A DNA stretch of 64,000 nucleotides from Calliopum simillimum. Its lineage: Eukaryota; Arthropoda; Insecta; Diptera; Lauxaniidae. The translations under genes and the position numbers were made by a program. Below the pieces are notes generated by a model. The model was not told the origin of the DNA. It ran no database searches and saw nothing but the letters and a program-made list of their open reading frames with translations. The stretch is from NCBI GenBank assembly GCA_951812925.1, contig OX638370.1, positions 30,061,964 to 30,125,963 of the forward strand. The letters run 5' to 3'. Of this stretch, positions 1 to 11,240 are shown piece by piece; position 1 is the first letter of the stretch; every line of letters begins with the position of its first letter.

Positions 1-2550
1 AGTTTAGAAAAAATGGTTTGCAAAATGTTACAAATATTTTTAATTTTGTGTTGTATTAACTTTTTATAGTTATTGCTTAAGGCTCCTTATTTCAAAAAGG
101 GCCCATTCGATTTTTTTAATTTTGGGATCATTTGATTCGTGAAGTTATTACGTAACATAATTCAGTCAAAAAACTCACATGCAAGAAACTTTTATTTAAA
201 CTTGGTTCAAGCACGCCGTGTAGACCCAGTTTTATTTTTTTTTTTTTTTTTTGTTTGAAAAATCGAAAATTTCGGGACTGAACACCAAAAAAGCGAATTT
301 TGGCTATAAAAACCAAACTAATTAAAATAGAAAAATTTTATTAGCGGCACATAATAGCACAACAATTTTTTTTAAAAATCAAAAAATGGCGGGGCTAACT
401 TGACGGATATTGACAGAACCCTATTATTTTTTTTTTTTTTTTTGTGTAGTGCAGTGTTGTTGAAAAACTTGAATTTGATTTTTAAAAGTTTAATTTGATT
501 TGGAAAAAGATAAATATGGTGTGGAAAGAGCCTACCTAACTTGGACAGTGGAAAACCTGTATCAAAAAGCGAAAAGAGCTTTTGATAGCACCAAAATCCA
601 CAAAGATGAATGAAAAGCAGTACTTTAGATTAAATAAACTTTTAGTAAAGTGATATAACCGGAGAAGTCTAGATCAGGTGGTTATTATATATTTGTGACG
701 ATTGGATAGTCCTCGGCAAAGAAGTTCCTTACCATAAACAAACAATATATTACCATTAACTTCATTCATACCACAGTCATCAAATTAAAGTAATGGCGAA
801 ATGTTTATCCAACTACTTATGACTAAACAACCCAACTGTTCTTTTGTTCTTACAATAACTGTTTAACATATCCTACTTTTGATCCTTGACACATTTTTGC
901 ACAAACAACATTGACTACTTCTTACATTCGTATCGGCTTAAGAGAATGTCGGCTGCTTTGGTGAATCACTATGAAAGGATCAAAGTGAAGGTGCGCACTT
1001 GATCGGATTTCAAAAATTTTTGACATATTTGTGTTGAAGTTTATAAATGCATATACTTGTATGCATTCAAGATTGTGCAAAAGTGTTTTTTGTTATTGTT
1101 TAAATACAAATTGCCAAAAATTTTGCGTCATATCACAAAGCGATCATTTTCAAAACTACAAATTACAGTTTACACGATCTCTACTGTCTTCTTTTATCCG
1201 ATCTCCGCCGCTGTTCAGATATATTCAACGCTTTTGCACACAAAAATTTAAACCGCTTACTAGATCAATAACATATAGCTCCATTAACAAAAGCTTACAA
1301 ACAATAATACAATTTTAATTGTTGATCAGCATTGATTGAACATCGATCGATCGATCCGATCGGTTGCGGCATTTTTACTTTCAACATTTTTTGGTGAAAA
1401 TCTACAACAAAATAAAACAAAAATGAAAAATCATATCAAAAGAAGCTAATAATAAATGTACGAATACAATAAATGTAGAAAAACGAGCGTTCAAACTAAC
1501 GATCGATCGAATCATCATCGATCTTGGCCAACTAACCAACAACAAATGGTCTTTTCTTTTAAGCCATCAACTCAAACATTTGTACAACTATTTTTTGTGT
1601 CATGTCATCTGACAGCGCCTCCCAGACCGCCCACCTCTTCCCTCAGCTAGAGTTTGCTACTACTACTACTCATAGTTAGATAGACTGGTCACCTTATTAG
1701 GTGGCCAGACAATATCATATTCATTTTCTTTAGTTTATTATTAGCCAGTTTCGTAAGGCACAGACAAGCAGTAGCCTGTTTCGTTCGTTACTCGCGCCGT
1801 ACTTACTTGGTCTTCATCACCTTCAATGGTTAGATTTTTGGTTGGACCATGATCACTTTTTCTTTGTTTTTGTTTTTGTTCTCCATTTGTTGTTTTTGTA
1901 ATGATTTTTTTTTTTTTTTTTTTTTTGGACACCACGTACAACAACAAACAAATGCGCGCTCAAAGTTCAAAGCGCGATACCGCCGCGTAGTGGAAAAATT
2001 AAATCAAAGTACAAATCAAATGAAATTATATGAGAGAAATGAATAAAAATGAAATAAAAGAAATGAAAGAAAGAAAGAAACAAAGACGAAACGATCATGA
2101 TCATCATCATCATCGAGGGGAGCTATAGATACATTTAATATGCAATAGGCTTTTATTGTTTTTGGTTATTGCCGCTGATGACGCTTATTATGCGCCTTGA
2201 ATGATCGCCAGCGTGGACTTTGTTTGAAATACATACTTAAAAAAAAACCTCAAATATCTCATAATGATATCTCAAATAAATTGCAATCAGAACAAAAAGT
2301 TGCCGAGCGAAGAAGGAGGAAGACTGAAACTGGAATGCAAAATATTAGACAATTCAGTTAATATGCCATGTAATGGAGCAAACGTGATAAAATTTGGCAT
2401 CAAAATATTTTGCAAAAATTCAGAACCTTTAGTTCTTTATTGTGAATAATCAAAATAACGTGATGTTGCTGCATCTGCATAACTGAAGCTTGAAGATTCG
2501 ACACCTTAGAAAATAAGTGAACATGATCTTAATTGTATTATTTACTGTAA
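1..2550. other. AT-rich DNA without a recognisable gene
   Basis: No open frame here resembles a known protein. The stretch holds several long poly-T runs (around 234-252, 427-442 and 1905-1926), GATC-rich patches near 1343-1362 and 1500-1512, and a CATCATCAT run near 2100. If gsb-n starts upstream of the window, this is intron; otherwise it is intergenic. Confidence 0.5.
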
Positions 2551-2555
2551 GTGTG

Positions 2556-2735
2556 ATACAACTTCATATATGCCTCAAAATAGCTATTTTTCCAACTTTG
2601 AGCAAGGATATCTGGAGAAGAAGAGTCAATTCAGGGAAACAATTCATACTCTAAGTACTTAATAACATCAGAGAATCTGGTTTAACTTAAAAAACAAAGG
2701 TCGCAGAAATTTTTTTTTTTTTGCTGCCCTGTGTT
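2556..2735 (+). repeat. Repeat family F, partial copy
   Basis: This stretch shares a long, recognisable text with 21960-22140 on the same strand and with 19600-19788 and 21670-21830 on the opposite strand. Shared landmarks are ATGCCTCAAAA, AAGGATATCTGGAGAA, AGAGTCAATTC and a terminal GCCCTGTGT. Four copies in both orientations point to an interspersed non-coding element, probably one terminal arm of a foldback or MITE. Its class cannot be named from the sequence. Confidence 0.6.
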
Positions 2736-2837
2736 TGTTTTAAAAGTTACATAGGTTTTAGTGAAACAAATTTTGTTATATCAAAACAATGAAAAAAAAA
2801 GAATTTCTTCACAGAGCGAAGAAAAAAAGCATAACTT

Positions 2838-3215
2838 GCGTTGCTAAATGAGTTTCTACCACGTTCATGAGTGTTTTAACTACGTTTCGTTGCTGATTTG
2901 GATTTCACAACGCTCCAAGATTATATTTGTATGATGCGTTGCTAAATCACTCACGAACGTGGTTGAAACTAATTTATCAAAGCTGGTTGGCAAGCGTTGT
3001 TAAATACAAATCAGCAACAAAACGTGGTCAAAATACCACGAAACGTAGTAAAATCCAAATCAGCTACGAAACGTAGTCAAAAAACTGACGAACGTGGTAG
3101 AAGCTAATTTCAAAACAAATAGACTTTCAGTCAACCTCACAATAATGATGGCAGTGGCTGAGTTCGTTAACGTCTGCATCTATCACAAGACAGGTTCCAG
3201 GTTCAAATCTCCCAT
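2838..3215 (+). repeat. Repeat family E, copy 1, with tRNA-like 3' end
   Basis: About 380 bp that recur, inverted and diverged, at 27206-27543, with fragments at 10680-10760 and 27040-27080. The body is a shuffled set of motifs such as ACTCACGAACGT, GTTGCTAAAT and CAAATCAGCAAC in both orientations, so it is rich in small palindromes. The last ~70 bp look like a degenerate tRNA. Similarity between the two large copies stops right after the CTCCC that follows the tRNA-like B box, which marks the 3' border. A tRNA-derived SINE is possible, but here the tRNA-like part is at the 3' end rather than the 5' end. Confidence 0.6.
3155..3210 (+). promoter_or_regulatory. tRNA-like pol III A and B boxes
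   Basis: TGGCTGAGTTCG at 3155-3166, followed by TTAACG, fits an A box. GGTTCAAATCT at 3200-3210 fits a B box. The spacing is that of a tRNA gene. Both boxes are kept in the second copy (- strand, near 27225-27285), as TGGCTAAAGTCG and GGTTCAAATCT. The acceptor and T stems pair poorly, so this is a tRNA relic or SINE promoter and not a working tRNA gene. Confidence 0.5.
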
Positions 3216-3221
3216 ATAGGG

Positions 3222-3628
3222 GCCTGGCCAAAAACTAAATACCCTACACTGCATTTAAAGTATATTATTAGAGAGTATAAGAACAAATTGCTGATATGGG
3301 AAGTGCCACGCCCTCGCCTCCGAGCTTACCTTAACTTTGCGTAGAGCTTGCATTTCTGAGTGTTTGAGTAAAATTCGGTTAGGTTTTCTTAAAAAAATCT
3401 TTCAGTATAGTATTTTGAAACTTTCACTTATATGGGAGGTGCCACGCCCTCTTGTCCGAGTTTACCTACATCTTGCGCATAGCTTGCATTTATAGATCCG
3501 AGTGTTTGAGTGTAATTTGGTTGTGTTTTCTCAAAAACTAGTTTTTGCTCAGAGCTTATACTTACTTTCCCTAGTACTTATGTGTATTTTGCTTCTGTTA
3601 TTGCAAATAACGCTCTTATTATTGCATT
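3222..3628 (-). repeat. Repeat family A, copy 1, left part
   Basis: This is one half of a family A element that continues at 5245-5580 after an RTE insertion. It contains ACCCTACACTGCA near its outer edge and two diverged copies of a ~140 bp module marked by GGGAGGTGCCACGCCCTC (around 3300 and 3438). The other copies are at 31131-31952 and 55500-56412, in the opposite orientation. Confidence 0.7.
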
Positions 3629-5244
3629 CTGAGTATTTTTGTGACATACTGAATCCCATGTCTACCACATCCCCGCAACAAGAATCACCAACTACAACTG
3701 CTGCAGTGACTCGCAGTAGTAGCCGAATACAAACACCGCCGCCTACGATCTATGAAATAGTGGAAGCTATCCAAAGCATGAAAAACAACAAGGCCGCCGG
3801 TATAGATCAAATAACAGCTGAACTGCTAAAAGCATGCCCCACAGCATCAGCTAAAATTCTGCATCCTCTGCTCACCAAAATCTGGAGTGAAGAGCGTTTG
3901 CCAGAAGATTGGCTACATGGATTGTTAGTCAAATTCCCGAAAAAAGGTGACCTAAGCGAGTGCCGAAACTATAGAAGCATTACCTTGCTCTCAGTACCAT
4001 CAAATGTATTGACGAAAGTGCTTCTGAACAGGGTACACGAAAAACTTGATTCGGCCATTCGAAAACAGCAAGCAAGATTCCGGCGAAACCGTTCATGCGT
4101 GGATCAAATCAACACCCTCAGAATAATTGTCTAACAATCATGCGAATGGCGTGCTGCACTTCAACTTGTCTTCGTAGACTATAGCACTGCCTTCGACAAT
4201 GTCTCCCGAGAAAACATTTGGGTCTCACTGCAACGAAGAGGTATTGCCGCAAAGGCCATAAACTTAGAACGTGCACAATATGAAGGCTTTAAATGCAATG
4301 TGTTACACAATGGGTTGTTGTCACCGACATTCATCACTAATTCAGGCAAACGGCAGGGGTGTTTACTATCACCATCACTCTTCCTTATCGTTCTTGATGA
4401 TATCCTAGATAAAGCTCTTAATAAGGCCAAAAGGGGTATTCAATGGAACTTTACCGAACATCTGAAATATCTCGACTACGCTGACGACATCTGCCTCTTA
4501 TCGTCCAAACATTCAGATATGCAAAGCAAAATTGAAGACCTTGTCTTGGAATCACAAAAGGCCGGCCTAAAAATCAACGTATCCAACGCAAGCAATGACA
4601 TCACGTTTAGAGCTGGCAGTGATGACATCGGAAACGTCGATAGCTTCACGTATTTAGGCAGCATTATCTCCATGGATGGTGGAGCAAAAGAGGATATCAA
4701 CTCAATAATAGCAAAAGCAAAAGGCGCGTTTGCTCAACTGAACAAAATATGGTCTTCATCCGTTGTATCCACCAAAACGAGAGTGCGCATTTTTGATTCG
4801 AATGTGAAATCGGTTTTGTTATATGGGTGCGAAACGTGGCTTGTTACTGAACAACTAACGAACAAGTTGGAAGTATTCGTCAACAAATGCTTAAGGCGAA
4901 TACTAAAGTTTTGGTGGCCTCGCACTATATCAAATGCCGAGCTACATCAAAAATGCAATCAGAGGGCTATAACAATCGAGGTCAAGCTGCGCAAATGGAG
5001 ATGGATTGGTCACACTCTCCAGAAACCACACAGCGAAGTTTGTCGCCAGGCCCTTGAGTGGAATCCACAAGGTAGTAGAGGACGTGGTAGACCCAAAACC
5101 AACTGGAAGAGGTCGCTGGAAAATGAAATTCATGAATCGGGAAAGTTGTGGCAAGAGATTAAAGGCATCGCAAGGGATCGTGACAAATGGAGAGATTTCA
5201 TATTGGCCCTATGCTCCTCCTAGAAGTTAAAGGAGAATACATAC
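3629..5244 (+). mobile_element. RTE-like non-LTR retrotransposon, 5'-truncated
   Basis: A 1616 bp LINE copy is inserted in repeat family A. The octamer ATTGCATT lies on both sides, at 3621-3628 and 5245-5252, and is the target duplication. The family A text continues across the gap when compared with the copy at 31131-31952. The 3' end reads GGAGTTAAAGGAGAATACAT plus an ATACAT tail, as in the shorter copies at 49519-49947 and 62762-63288. The 5' end is missing, the usual result of incomplete reverse transcription. The RTE clade is my best guess from the RT and C-terminal motifs. Confidence 0.8.
3658..5223 (+). pseudogene. Reverse transcriptase of RTE-like LINE, one stop codon
   Basis: The frame encodes the RT part of a LINE ORF2 protein, the enzyme that copies element RNA at a nicked chromosomal target. 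The early RT motif NNKAAGIDQITAELLK is present. The catalytic YADD is at 4477-4488. After the RT comes the C-terminal region typical of this group: LLYGCETW, LRKWRWIGHTL, GRGRPKTNWKRSLE and the end ALCSS. The frame is broken by a single in-frame TAA at 4132-4134; reading continues in the same frame on both sides with no indel. The N-terminal endonuclease is missing because the copy is 5'-truncated. It therefore cannot make a working protein, but the damage is light, so the insertion is fairly young. Confidence 0.85.
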
Positions 5245-5580
5245 ATTGCATTTTAAATATATTTTTTGTATGGGTGGTATCGTGTCCGTTGACCGATTTC
5301 GCTTATTTTCAATCTCCCGAGCTAACTTTTACGACGGAGGCAGAATACCAAATTTCATTGAATTATGTTGCTCAGTTTTCCCATAAAATGTATTTCCACA
5401 CACAATGTATTTCCAGCCAGCCAGCCAGCCAGCCAGACAGACGGACATGGCTATATCGACTCAGGAGGTGACGCTGATCAAGAATATATATGTTTTTCCA
5501 TACCTGCCACGCTTTCTTCTCTGCGTTACAAACGGATGGACAAAGTGAATACACCCTATGTGTAGGGTATACAGATATTT
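5245..5580 (-). repeat. Repeat family A, copy 1, right part
   Basis: Continuation of the family A copy interrupted by the RTE element. It includes a (CCAG)n microsatellite near 5413-5436, the marker GACATGGCTATATCGACTCA, and the outer edge ACAAAGTGAATA followed by GTGTAGGGTAT. These match the edges of the copies at 31131 and 55500 in reverse orientation. Confidence 0.75.
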
Positions 5581-6004
5581 ATTTAATGCGAAAATTGAAA
5601 ATTAAAAAAGAAAATACTTAATACCAGTTTCCATTGTTGTTGACAGGAAAAAATTTTATTTTATCAATATTAATATCTTTTATTTTTATATCTTTCCATG
5701 TACGAATAACAATATTTGTATTTGTATTTGTATTTATTTATTGCAATATATTAGTACAATAAGAAAAATTCTTTTGCTGTACAACGTATAAAAGTGGCCA
5801 GTTACATATTATTGAATAAAGTTAATCAAATTAAATTATTGAAATTATTATTGAATTTGAGAAAACAAATTAAAAAGAAATATGTATTAACTAAAAAATT
5901 TAAAATAGCTTTACATTAAAATATAATAAAAAACACTAACGATATGACGATAGATGCTTGGATATCTTAAAATTAGATAAATCTATAATCTTATAAGTCT
6001 GTAG

Positions 6005-8826
6005 CTAATTAGAAGAAAAATATTCAATGACCAAATGCTTAAAACTGTTGAGTACCCTAATGTTCTTCAGATTATTAGGCAGAGAGTTCCAAATTCTTAT
6101 AGCGTGGATGAAAAAAAGTCTAGTAGAGTTGTAGTAATTAAATTGCGGAATGATTAAGTTATGAGATCTATTGGATAAGCTAAATTGTAATTTTTCAAAA
6201 AGATAATGCGGTGTCTTAGAGTTCATCAGTTTATAAAGGAAAACACAGTTTCTTGCCAAGAGATAATTTTCAAGTGAGCACCCAAGGATCTTTTCTTTCC
6301 ATGAAGAGATATGATCATATCTATGTATTGAGTAAACATATCGGGTGGCATTATTGAACGCTACTTTTAATTTGTGAAATGATTTCGAGTCCAATTTACT
6401 GTAAACCACATCAAAGTATGTTATCAAAGGAATTAAGAGACACAAAACAAGTCTGCGCTTAGTTTCAACTGGAGTAAAATCAGCAGACAAACGAAGGCAT
6501 CGTAGAGTCGAGTAGACCAACCAACAGAATTGATATGATCACAGCATGTAAGAGACGAATTGAGAACATATCCAAGGCATGTAGTTTTATTGACCAGTTT
6601 AAGTTGGGAGTTACCAATAAAAAGAGGAGGAATATCGTTGAGGTAAGGAATTTTACGGGAAATTGGTAAAACGTGTGATTTGATAGGATTTAAACAAAGT
6701 TTATTTTCTATGGCCCATCTGTTAACATCAGCTAAATCCTCATTAACTCGATAACACAAGTCATCAATAAGTCCGATTTGGCGGGAAAAATATATTTGTA
6801 TATCATCAGCATAGGCGTGAATTTTAACATTATTACATACTGAAAAAATGTCGTTGATAAATAGGCTAAACAAAAGTGGGCCTAGAACAGAGCCTTGAGG
6901 GACCCCAGAATGACACACTTTAGAGTCAGAGAAGACTTCACCCACTCTGACTTTTTGCAGCCTATCCTCTAGATAGCTTTTCATCAATCTCAAGGAATTA
7001 TCGCAGAATCCATAATAGTATTTTAATTTGGTACACAATATATCATGATTTACGCAGTCAAATGCCTTTGAAAAATCTAAGAGGCAAAGTAGGGTTAATT
7101 GCTCAAGATCATAATTAATACCAATATCATCTAATATTTTCAGCATTGCAGTATAGTAACTGTGACTTGCACGAAAACCTGATTGCATAGAAGATAAGAG
7201 TTCATTACTCGAGACAAAAGTATTAATTTGGTCAGCCAAAAGTGCCTCAAATGCTTTGGAAAGGGAAGACAGTATGCTTGTAGGTCTGAAATCATTCGGA
7301 GCAGAACAAGACGATTTTTTAGCAACAGGGACAACAACAGCAACTTTCCATACTTTAGGAAAATAAGATGTTGCAATGCTATGGTTAATAATGTGTGTTA
7401 TAGGCCTGAGTATGTATGGCAATATTAATTTGATGAATTTAATTGAAATAGCATCCTCTCCAATAGCATTAGACTTAATTTTCATTATTGCCTTATACAC
7501 ATCAAATTCCTCAACAACATGAAATTCAAACGAATTCATAGAAGAACAAAAATTATTTCGATTAGGCTCAAACACCCTGTTATTACTCGCCAGGCTTTTC
7601 AATATAAAAAAATCATTCAGTATATTTGGATCAGCATTGCATTCAGCAATTACTTTTTTTCGGACACCGAGATCTTTTAAGTTCGTCCACAACTGCTTTG
7701 TCGGCAGTGCAGTGTTTAATTTGAGTGCATAATAATCTTTTTTGGCTTGGCGTACCGCACAGATAGCTGCATTACGAGCCAACCTATATGCCTCCCAACA
7801 GTCAGCAGTTAATTTTTTCTTCCATATTGAATGCAATTTATTACGTTCCTTAATTTTAACCTTGACAATGGCTGTGATCCACGCACAGGAATTCCTTCGT
7901 ATTTGTATACTACGAACAGGGACATGAGCATTAAAAATATTGATGATTTTAGAATTAAAGGAATCTAATTTGCAATCAACAGAAGAGTGCATCCAGCACT
8001 CATTCCAGTCTATTTGGACTAACTCAGCATAAAGAGCATCATATTGAATTGATTTAAAATCACGATAAGTTATAATCGTAGGTTCACATTTCCGAGAAAG
8101 ATTTATATTAAGAGTGCAGAATAGCATATCATGATCAGAAATAAAGAATATTTGGTCAAAAATAAGCACCGCTGAGGTATCAGACACAATAAACAAGTCC
8201 AGTAAACTTGGACAAGCATTATTTGCGAACCGTGTGGGCATAACTGAAATTACCACTGATAGCCCAACCTCACTAACCTGATCATAAAATCTCTCCGTTA
8301 TGGTATCATTTATTAACAAATTAATGTTTAAGTCACCACAAACCACGTAATATTGATAGTCAATAAGTCTTAAGCTAAATTCAGTAAAAAAAGTTTCTAG
8401 GTTGAAGGACCGTTTGGGGTTGTAGACGCAGGAGACCATTACCTTCGTATTTTTATCATATACTTCTAAGTTTAAGTATTCAATAGTCTCACTGGAGGAC
8501 TTACTGATGACTTTAGCATTAAGATAGGATTTACAGTAGATTGCAACTCCACCTCCTTTTCTATTATTCCTGTCATTTCTAAATAAACGATAGCTTGGCA
8601 AGTTGAAAAAAGAATCATTCACATCTTTACTAAACCATGTTTCGGTTATGCAAATGATGTCAACTGATGAACTTTCAAAAACATACTTAATGTAGTCCAT
8701 TTTTGTTGAATTCACACTTCTGGCATTAAAATGCACAATTTTTAAGCCATCATATTGATTGCACATTACATTCAACAACACTTTATGACACCCAACACTA
8801 TTGTTACCATCAGAATCTAAAGACAT
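6005..8826 (-). pseudogene. LINE ORF2: endonuclease and reverse transcriptase, one frameshift
   Basis: The product nicks the chromosomal target and reverse-transcribes the element RNA. The first third is an AP-like endonuclease, with HFNARSVN, CITETWF, GGGVAIY, VCGDLNIN and the catalytic SDHDM. The RT follows, with LLDFSKAFDCVNH, SGVPQGSVLGP and YADD at 6802-6813. The C-terminus carries IWNSLPNNL, common in this group. The frame runs open from ATG at 8826 to about 6520, then the same protein continues in another - frame to the stop at 6005, with an 88-base overlap of frames at 6433-6520. One small indel near 6510-6530 is therefore the only lesion seen. The total is about 940 residues. An upstream TTG at 8847 also opens the frame, but the ATG at 8826 is the more natural start. 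Confidence 0.85.
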
Positions 8827-9023
8827 GCATAAATGTCTTAACAGCAATAAGCATTTTTAATTTAGGCCAAAAAAAGGAAATTGTACCGAAATTAAACCAA
8901 ATATAATGATAAAAGTATCCAAACATCTTTACAAAAACAAAAATCGAAAAAAAGATCAAGATTAAAAACAAAAAACAAGGTACGAGGTTAGCAGTCGACT
9001 GGAGTGGATTGTTCAGTACTATT

Positions 9024-10010
9024 TTATGGATTTTTTTCAGGAGTATTTTGAGGACTATTGCCAGGACTATTATTAGGACTTTTTTCATGATTATTAATGT
9101 TTTCATTTTCAAACGCATGAAGTTCAGCCATACTAGCCACAGAAACAGCACCGTCGTTCCTGTTTCGTCTAATGTAGACAACACCACGAAGTGAAAAGAC
9201 ACTAAAGTACCTTTTTTGTCGCTTAATCTTAACTGCCTCTTGCAAAATTTTTCTACTATCACCACTTAAACTTTCGTGTATAAAAATACTGTCGCCGCAG
9301 TCAAAGCCAGCTTCGATTAAAGTAACAGTCTTTGTAGTGCGTCGTCTATAATTTCCAAAAGCTCCCAGGACACGATTTCTGTCATAAGGAGTGAAGAATT
9401 TAATGATAATCGCTGATTTTTTAGTATTATCTCTTGCTTTGGTGCGAAAAATGTCGCGTACTCGTGGTGGTGTGAAGTCAATTCCAAAGCAAATCCGATT
9501 GAAAATATTTTTCAGGTTCTCGTCATCAAAATAAGGAATTCCGAACATTACTGCATCACACGAAATATCATTCCTATTGTTGTATTTAATTCCTTCACAC
9601 ACCGTTCTAACTTCACTGAACTCGGTCCTTATTTGTTTCAAGTCAGATAAATCCGCTTCAATTTTTTGCACTTTATCCCCTATTTCATCAAATCTGATCT
9701 TCACAATATTTATTTCGGATTCAATTTTTTGCAGTTCATCCCCAATTTCATCAAATCTACTCTCTACTTTATTTATTTCTTTATCAATTTTAGCCGTGAG
9801 TTTATCCTCTAAAGATGTTAGCTCAGCTGATATTTTATTAAAAAGCTTAGTAACATGAGCTTGTATTTTCGACTCGATCGATTTAATTACTGCCAGAATC
9901 TCATTTGAAGACTCTCCCTTTCCTGGAGTGAATGCTTTCCCAACTGGAGATTGGTACTTGTTGTTCCGCCGCGATTCAAGATTTCGAAGGATAGTTGCAG
10001 GTGTTGTCAT
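9024..10010 (-). CDS. LINE ORF1 RNA-binding protein
   Basis: About 328 residues from the ATG at 10010. The N-terminal half after residue ~40 is a heptad-rich coiled coil with repeated segments such as RFDEIGDELQKIE and RFDEIGDKVQKIE. The second half (from about VMFGIPYFDD) looks like an RRM-type fold followed by a segment resembling the C-terminal domain of baculovirus FP-like proteins (IFIHESLSGDSRKIL, then VYIRRNRND), which is common in insect LINE ORF1s. The tail is Asn/Pro-rich. There are no CCHC knuckles. By family analogy it trimerises and coats the element RNA. It ends 197 bp before the ORF2 ATG. The frame is intact, which agrees with a recent insertion. Confidence 0.75.
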   Translation of the reverse strand: MTTPATILRNLESRRNNKYQSPVGKAFTPGKGESSNEILAVIKSIESKIQAHVTKLFNKISAELTSLEDKLTAKIDKEINKVESRFDEIGDELQKIESEINIVKIRFDEIGDKVQKIEADLSDLKQIRTEFSEVRTVCEGIKYNNRNDISCDAVMFGIPYFDDENLKNIFNRICFGIDFTPPRVRDIFRTKARDNTKKSAIIIKFFTPYDRNRVLGAFGNYRRRTTKTVTLIEAGFDCGDSIFIHESLSGDSRKILQEAVKIKRQKRYFSVFSLRGVVYIRRNRNDGAVSVASMAELHAFENENINNHEKSPNNSPGNSPQNTPEKNP

Positions 10011-10300
10011 TAGGCAATATTGCAAAGCAGATAAATGAGTTGTAAGGACTTAAAAATGTGGAGCAAAATTAAACACAGCTACTTATTATTTATTTATGTT
10101 TTAGTCAGGCTGCCCAAAACTAAAAGGCGCAAGTGCTTTTAGCTTATTTATGTTTCGAATAAATCAACAATTATTAGGCGATAGTTTGACGAATGTGCAT
10201 ACACCTTTAAGAAACAGTGCAACTGAACACTACTTTTCATTATAAGATAGTTGGCAATTCTTCTGTTGTTGTAAACAGGTGGTTTTGACAGTTGTGTTTT

Positions 10301-10849
10301 CCACTTGTATTTGTCAGTATTTGTTAAAAAAAAAAAAACTTTGTTATTTGTGGAAGGAACTCTCTTAAATTTTGTTTTAATTATTTTTTAAAATGGATGT
10401 TGTTCCAATTACAACAGTGTTCCACTTGCTTAAATGCAATTTTATTAAATGGAAAATTTCCTTTTTTTTATTGGAGTTCACACTATATGTAAGTTTTTCC
10501 CACACAAATAGAACGGCCATCCTTTTTTGCAATATTAACACTTTTTTACAGATTTTAGTGATTTGTTTTAATGTCAATTCGAGAAAACTTTCGTCACGAT
10601 TTCTTAACGCGTGTGTTCGCTTCGCTGTTTCGCAGTTATATATATATATATATATTTTTTTTTTTTGTATTTCATTTAGCAACGCGCGTTGTTAAATCAC
10701 TCACGAACGTAGTCGAAACTCATTTAGCAACGAACGTTGATAAAACTGCTATGAACCACGTTTCTGTTACTTTTAACAATGGTGTTTTCTTTGTGTTGTG
10801 TTGATCAAACATTGCTTTCTGATGGGAAAAAACACCTTTGAAACAAAAG
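10301..10849. other. Non-coding gap with family E fragment
   Basis: No gene is seen. A fragment of family E lies at about 10680-10760, with CACTCACGAACGTAGTCG and TTTAGCAACGAACGTTG. A (TA)n run followed by poly-T is at 10636-10664. Confidence 0.5.
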
Positions 10850-11240
10850 CTTGGGTTGCACTAGGAAAATCGACTATTGTTGACTGGTATGCTTAATTTA
10901 AATGCGGTCATGCAAACTCTGATAATGCTAAACACTCTGTTCGCCCCAAATCGGCATTTGTTCCGGAATGCATAAAAATAGTCTAAGAAAACCTCAAAGC
11001 TATCAAAAGTTGGTGTCTTTATAATTTTACATGAAAATTTGAGCAAGCGAAAGTTACTTTTAAAGTGCCGGCTGCGTTAAAGGTTTTTCCAAGACAATGC
11101 ACCATGTCACAAGTCGATGAAAACGACGATTAAAATGAGATGATTCTGTTTGGAATTGCTTCCCCACCCACCCTGTTCTTAAGATTTTTATCTATTCGCA
11201 GACCTAAAAAATGCTCACTGGAAGAAGATTTGGTCTTAAG
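10850..11240 (+). pseudogene. Decayed mariner transposase fragment
   Basis: Translation of the + strand shows two mariner signatures in degenerate form. Near 10880-10970 is an N-terminal piece (TIVDWYA, then VRPKSAFVPECIK). From 11087 comes the block around the second catalytic aspartate (FQDNAPCHKSMKT), followed in the same frame by LELLPHPPCS and DFYLFADLKN. Several stop codons interrupt it, the middle is deleted, and the third catalytic Asp segment is lost. By family, mariner transposase is a DD34D cut-and-paste enzyme acting at TA sites. This copy is dead and old. I could not place the terminal repeats. Confidence 0.75.

Larger units (their letters stand above)
5709..10300 (-). mobile_element. 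CR1/Jockey-group LINE, nearly full length
   Basis: This is a two-ORF non-LTR retrotransposon on the - strand, with ORF1 at 9024-10010, ORF2 at 6005-8826 and a 3' tail of about three ACAAAT repeats near 5709-5740. The ORF order, the AP-type endonuclease plus RT in ORF2, the L1-like coiled-coil ORF1 without zinc knuckles, and the short-repeat 3' end fit the CR1/Jockey assemblage; the exact clade cannot be fixed. The 5' border is uncertain (the 10300 given is a guess). Only one frameshift was found in ORF2, so the copy is young. Confidence 0.8.

Noticed and set aside
3140..3215. Functional tRNA gene
   Set aside because: A and B boxes are present but acceptor and T stems do not pair well, and the same sequence recurs as part of a repeat.
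8810..9265. 151-codon frame on the - strand between the two LINE ORFs
   Set aside because: It overlaps the end of ORF1 and the start of ORF2 in a third frame, is hydrophobic and low-complexity, and matches neither; chance frame.
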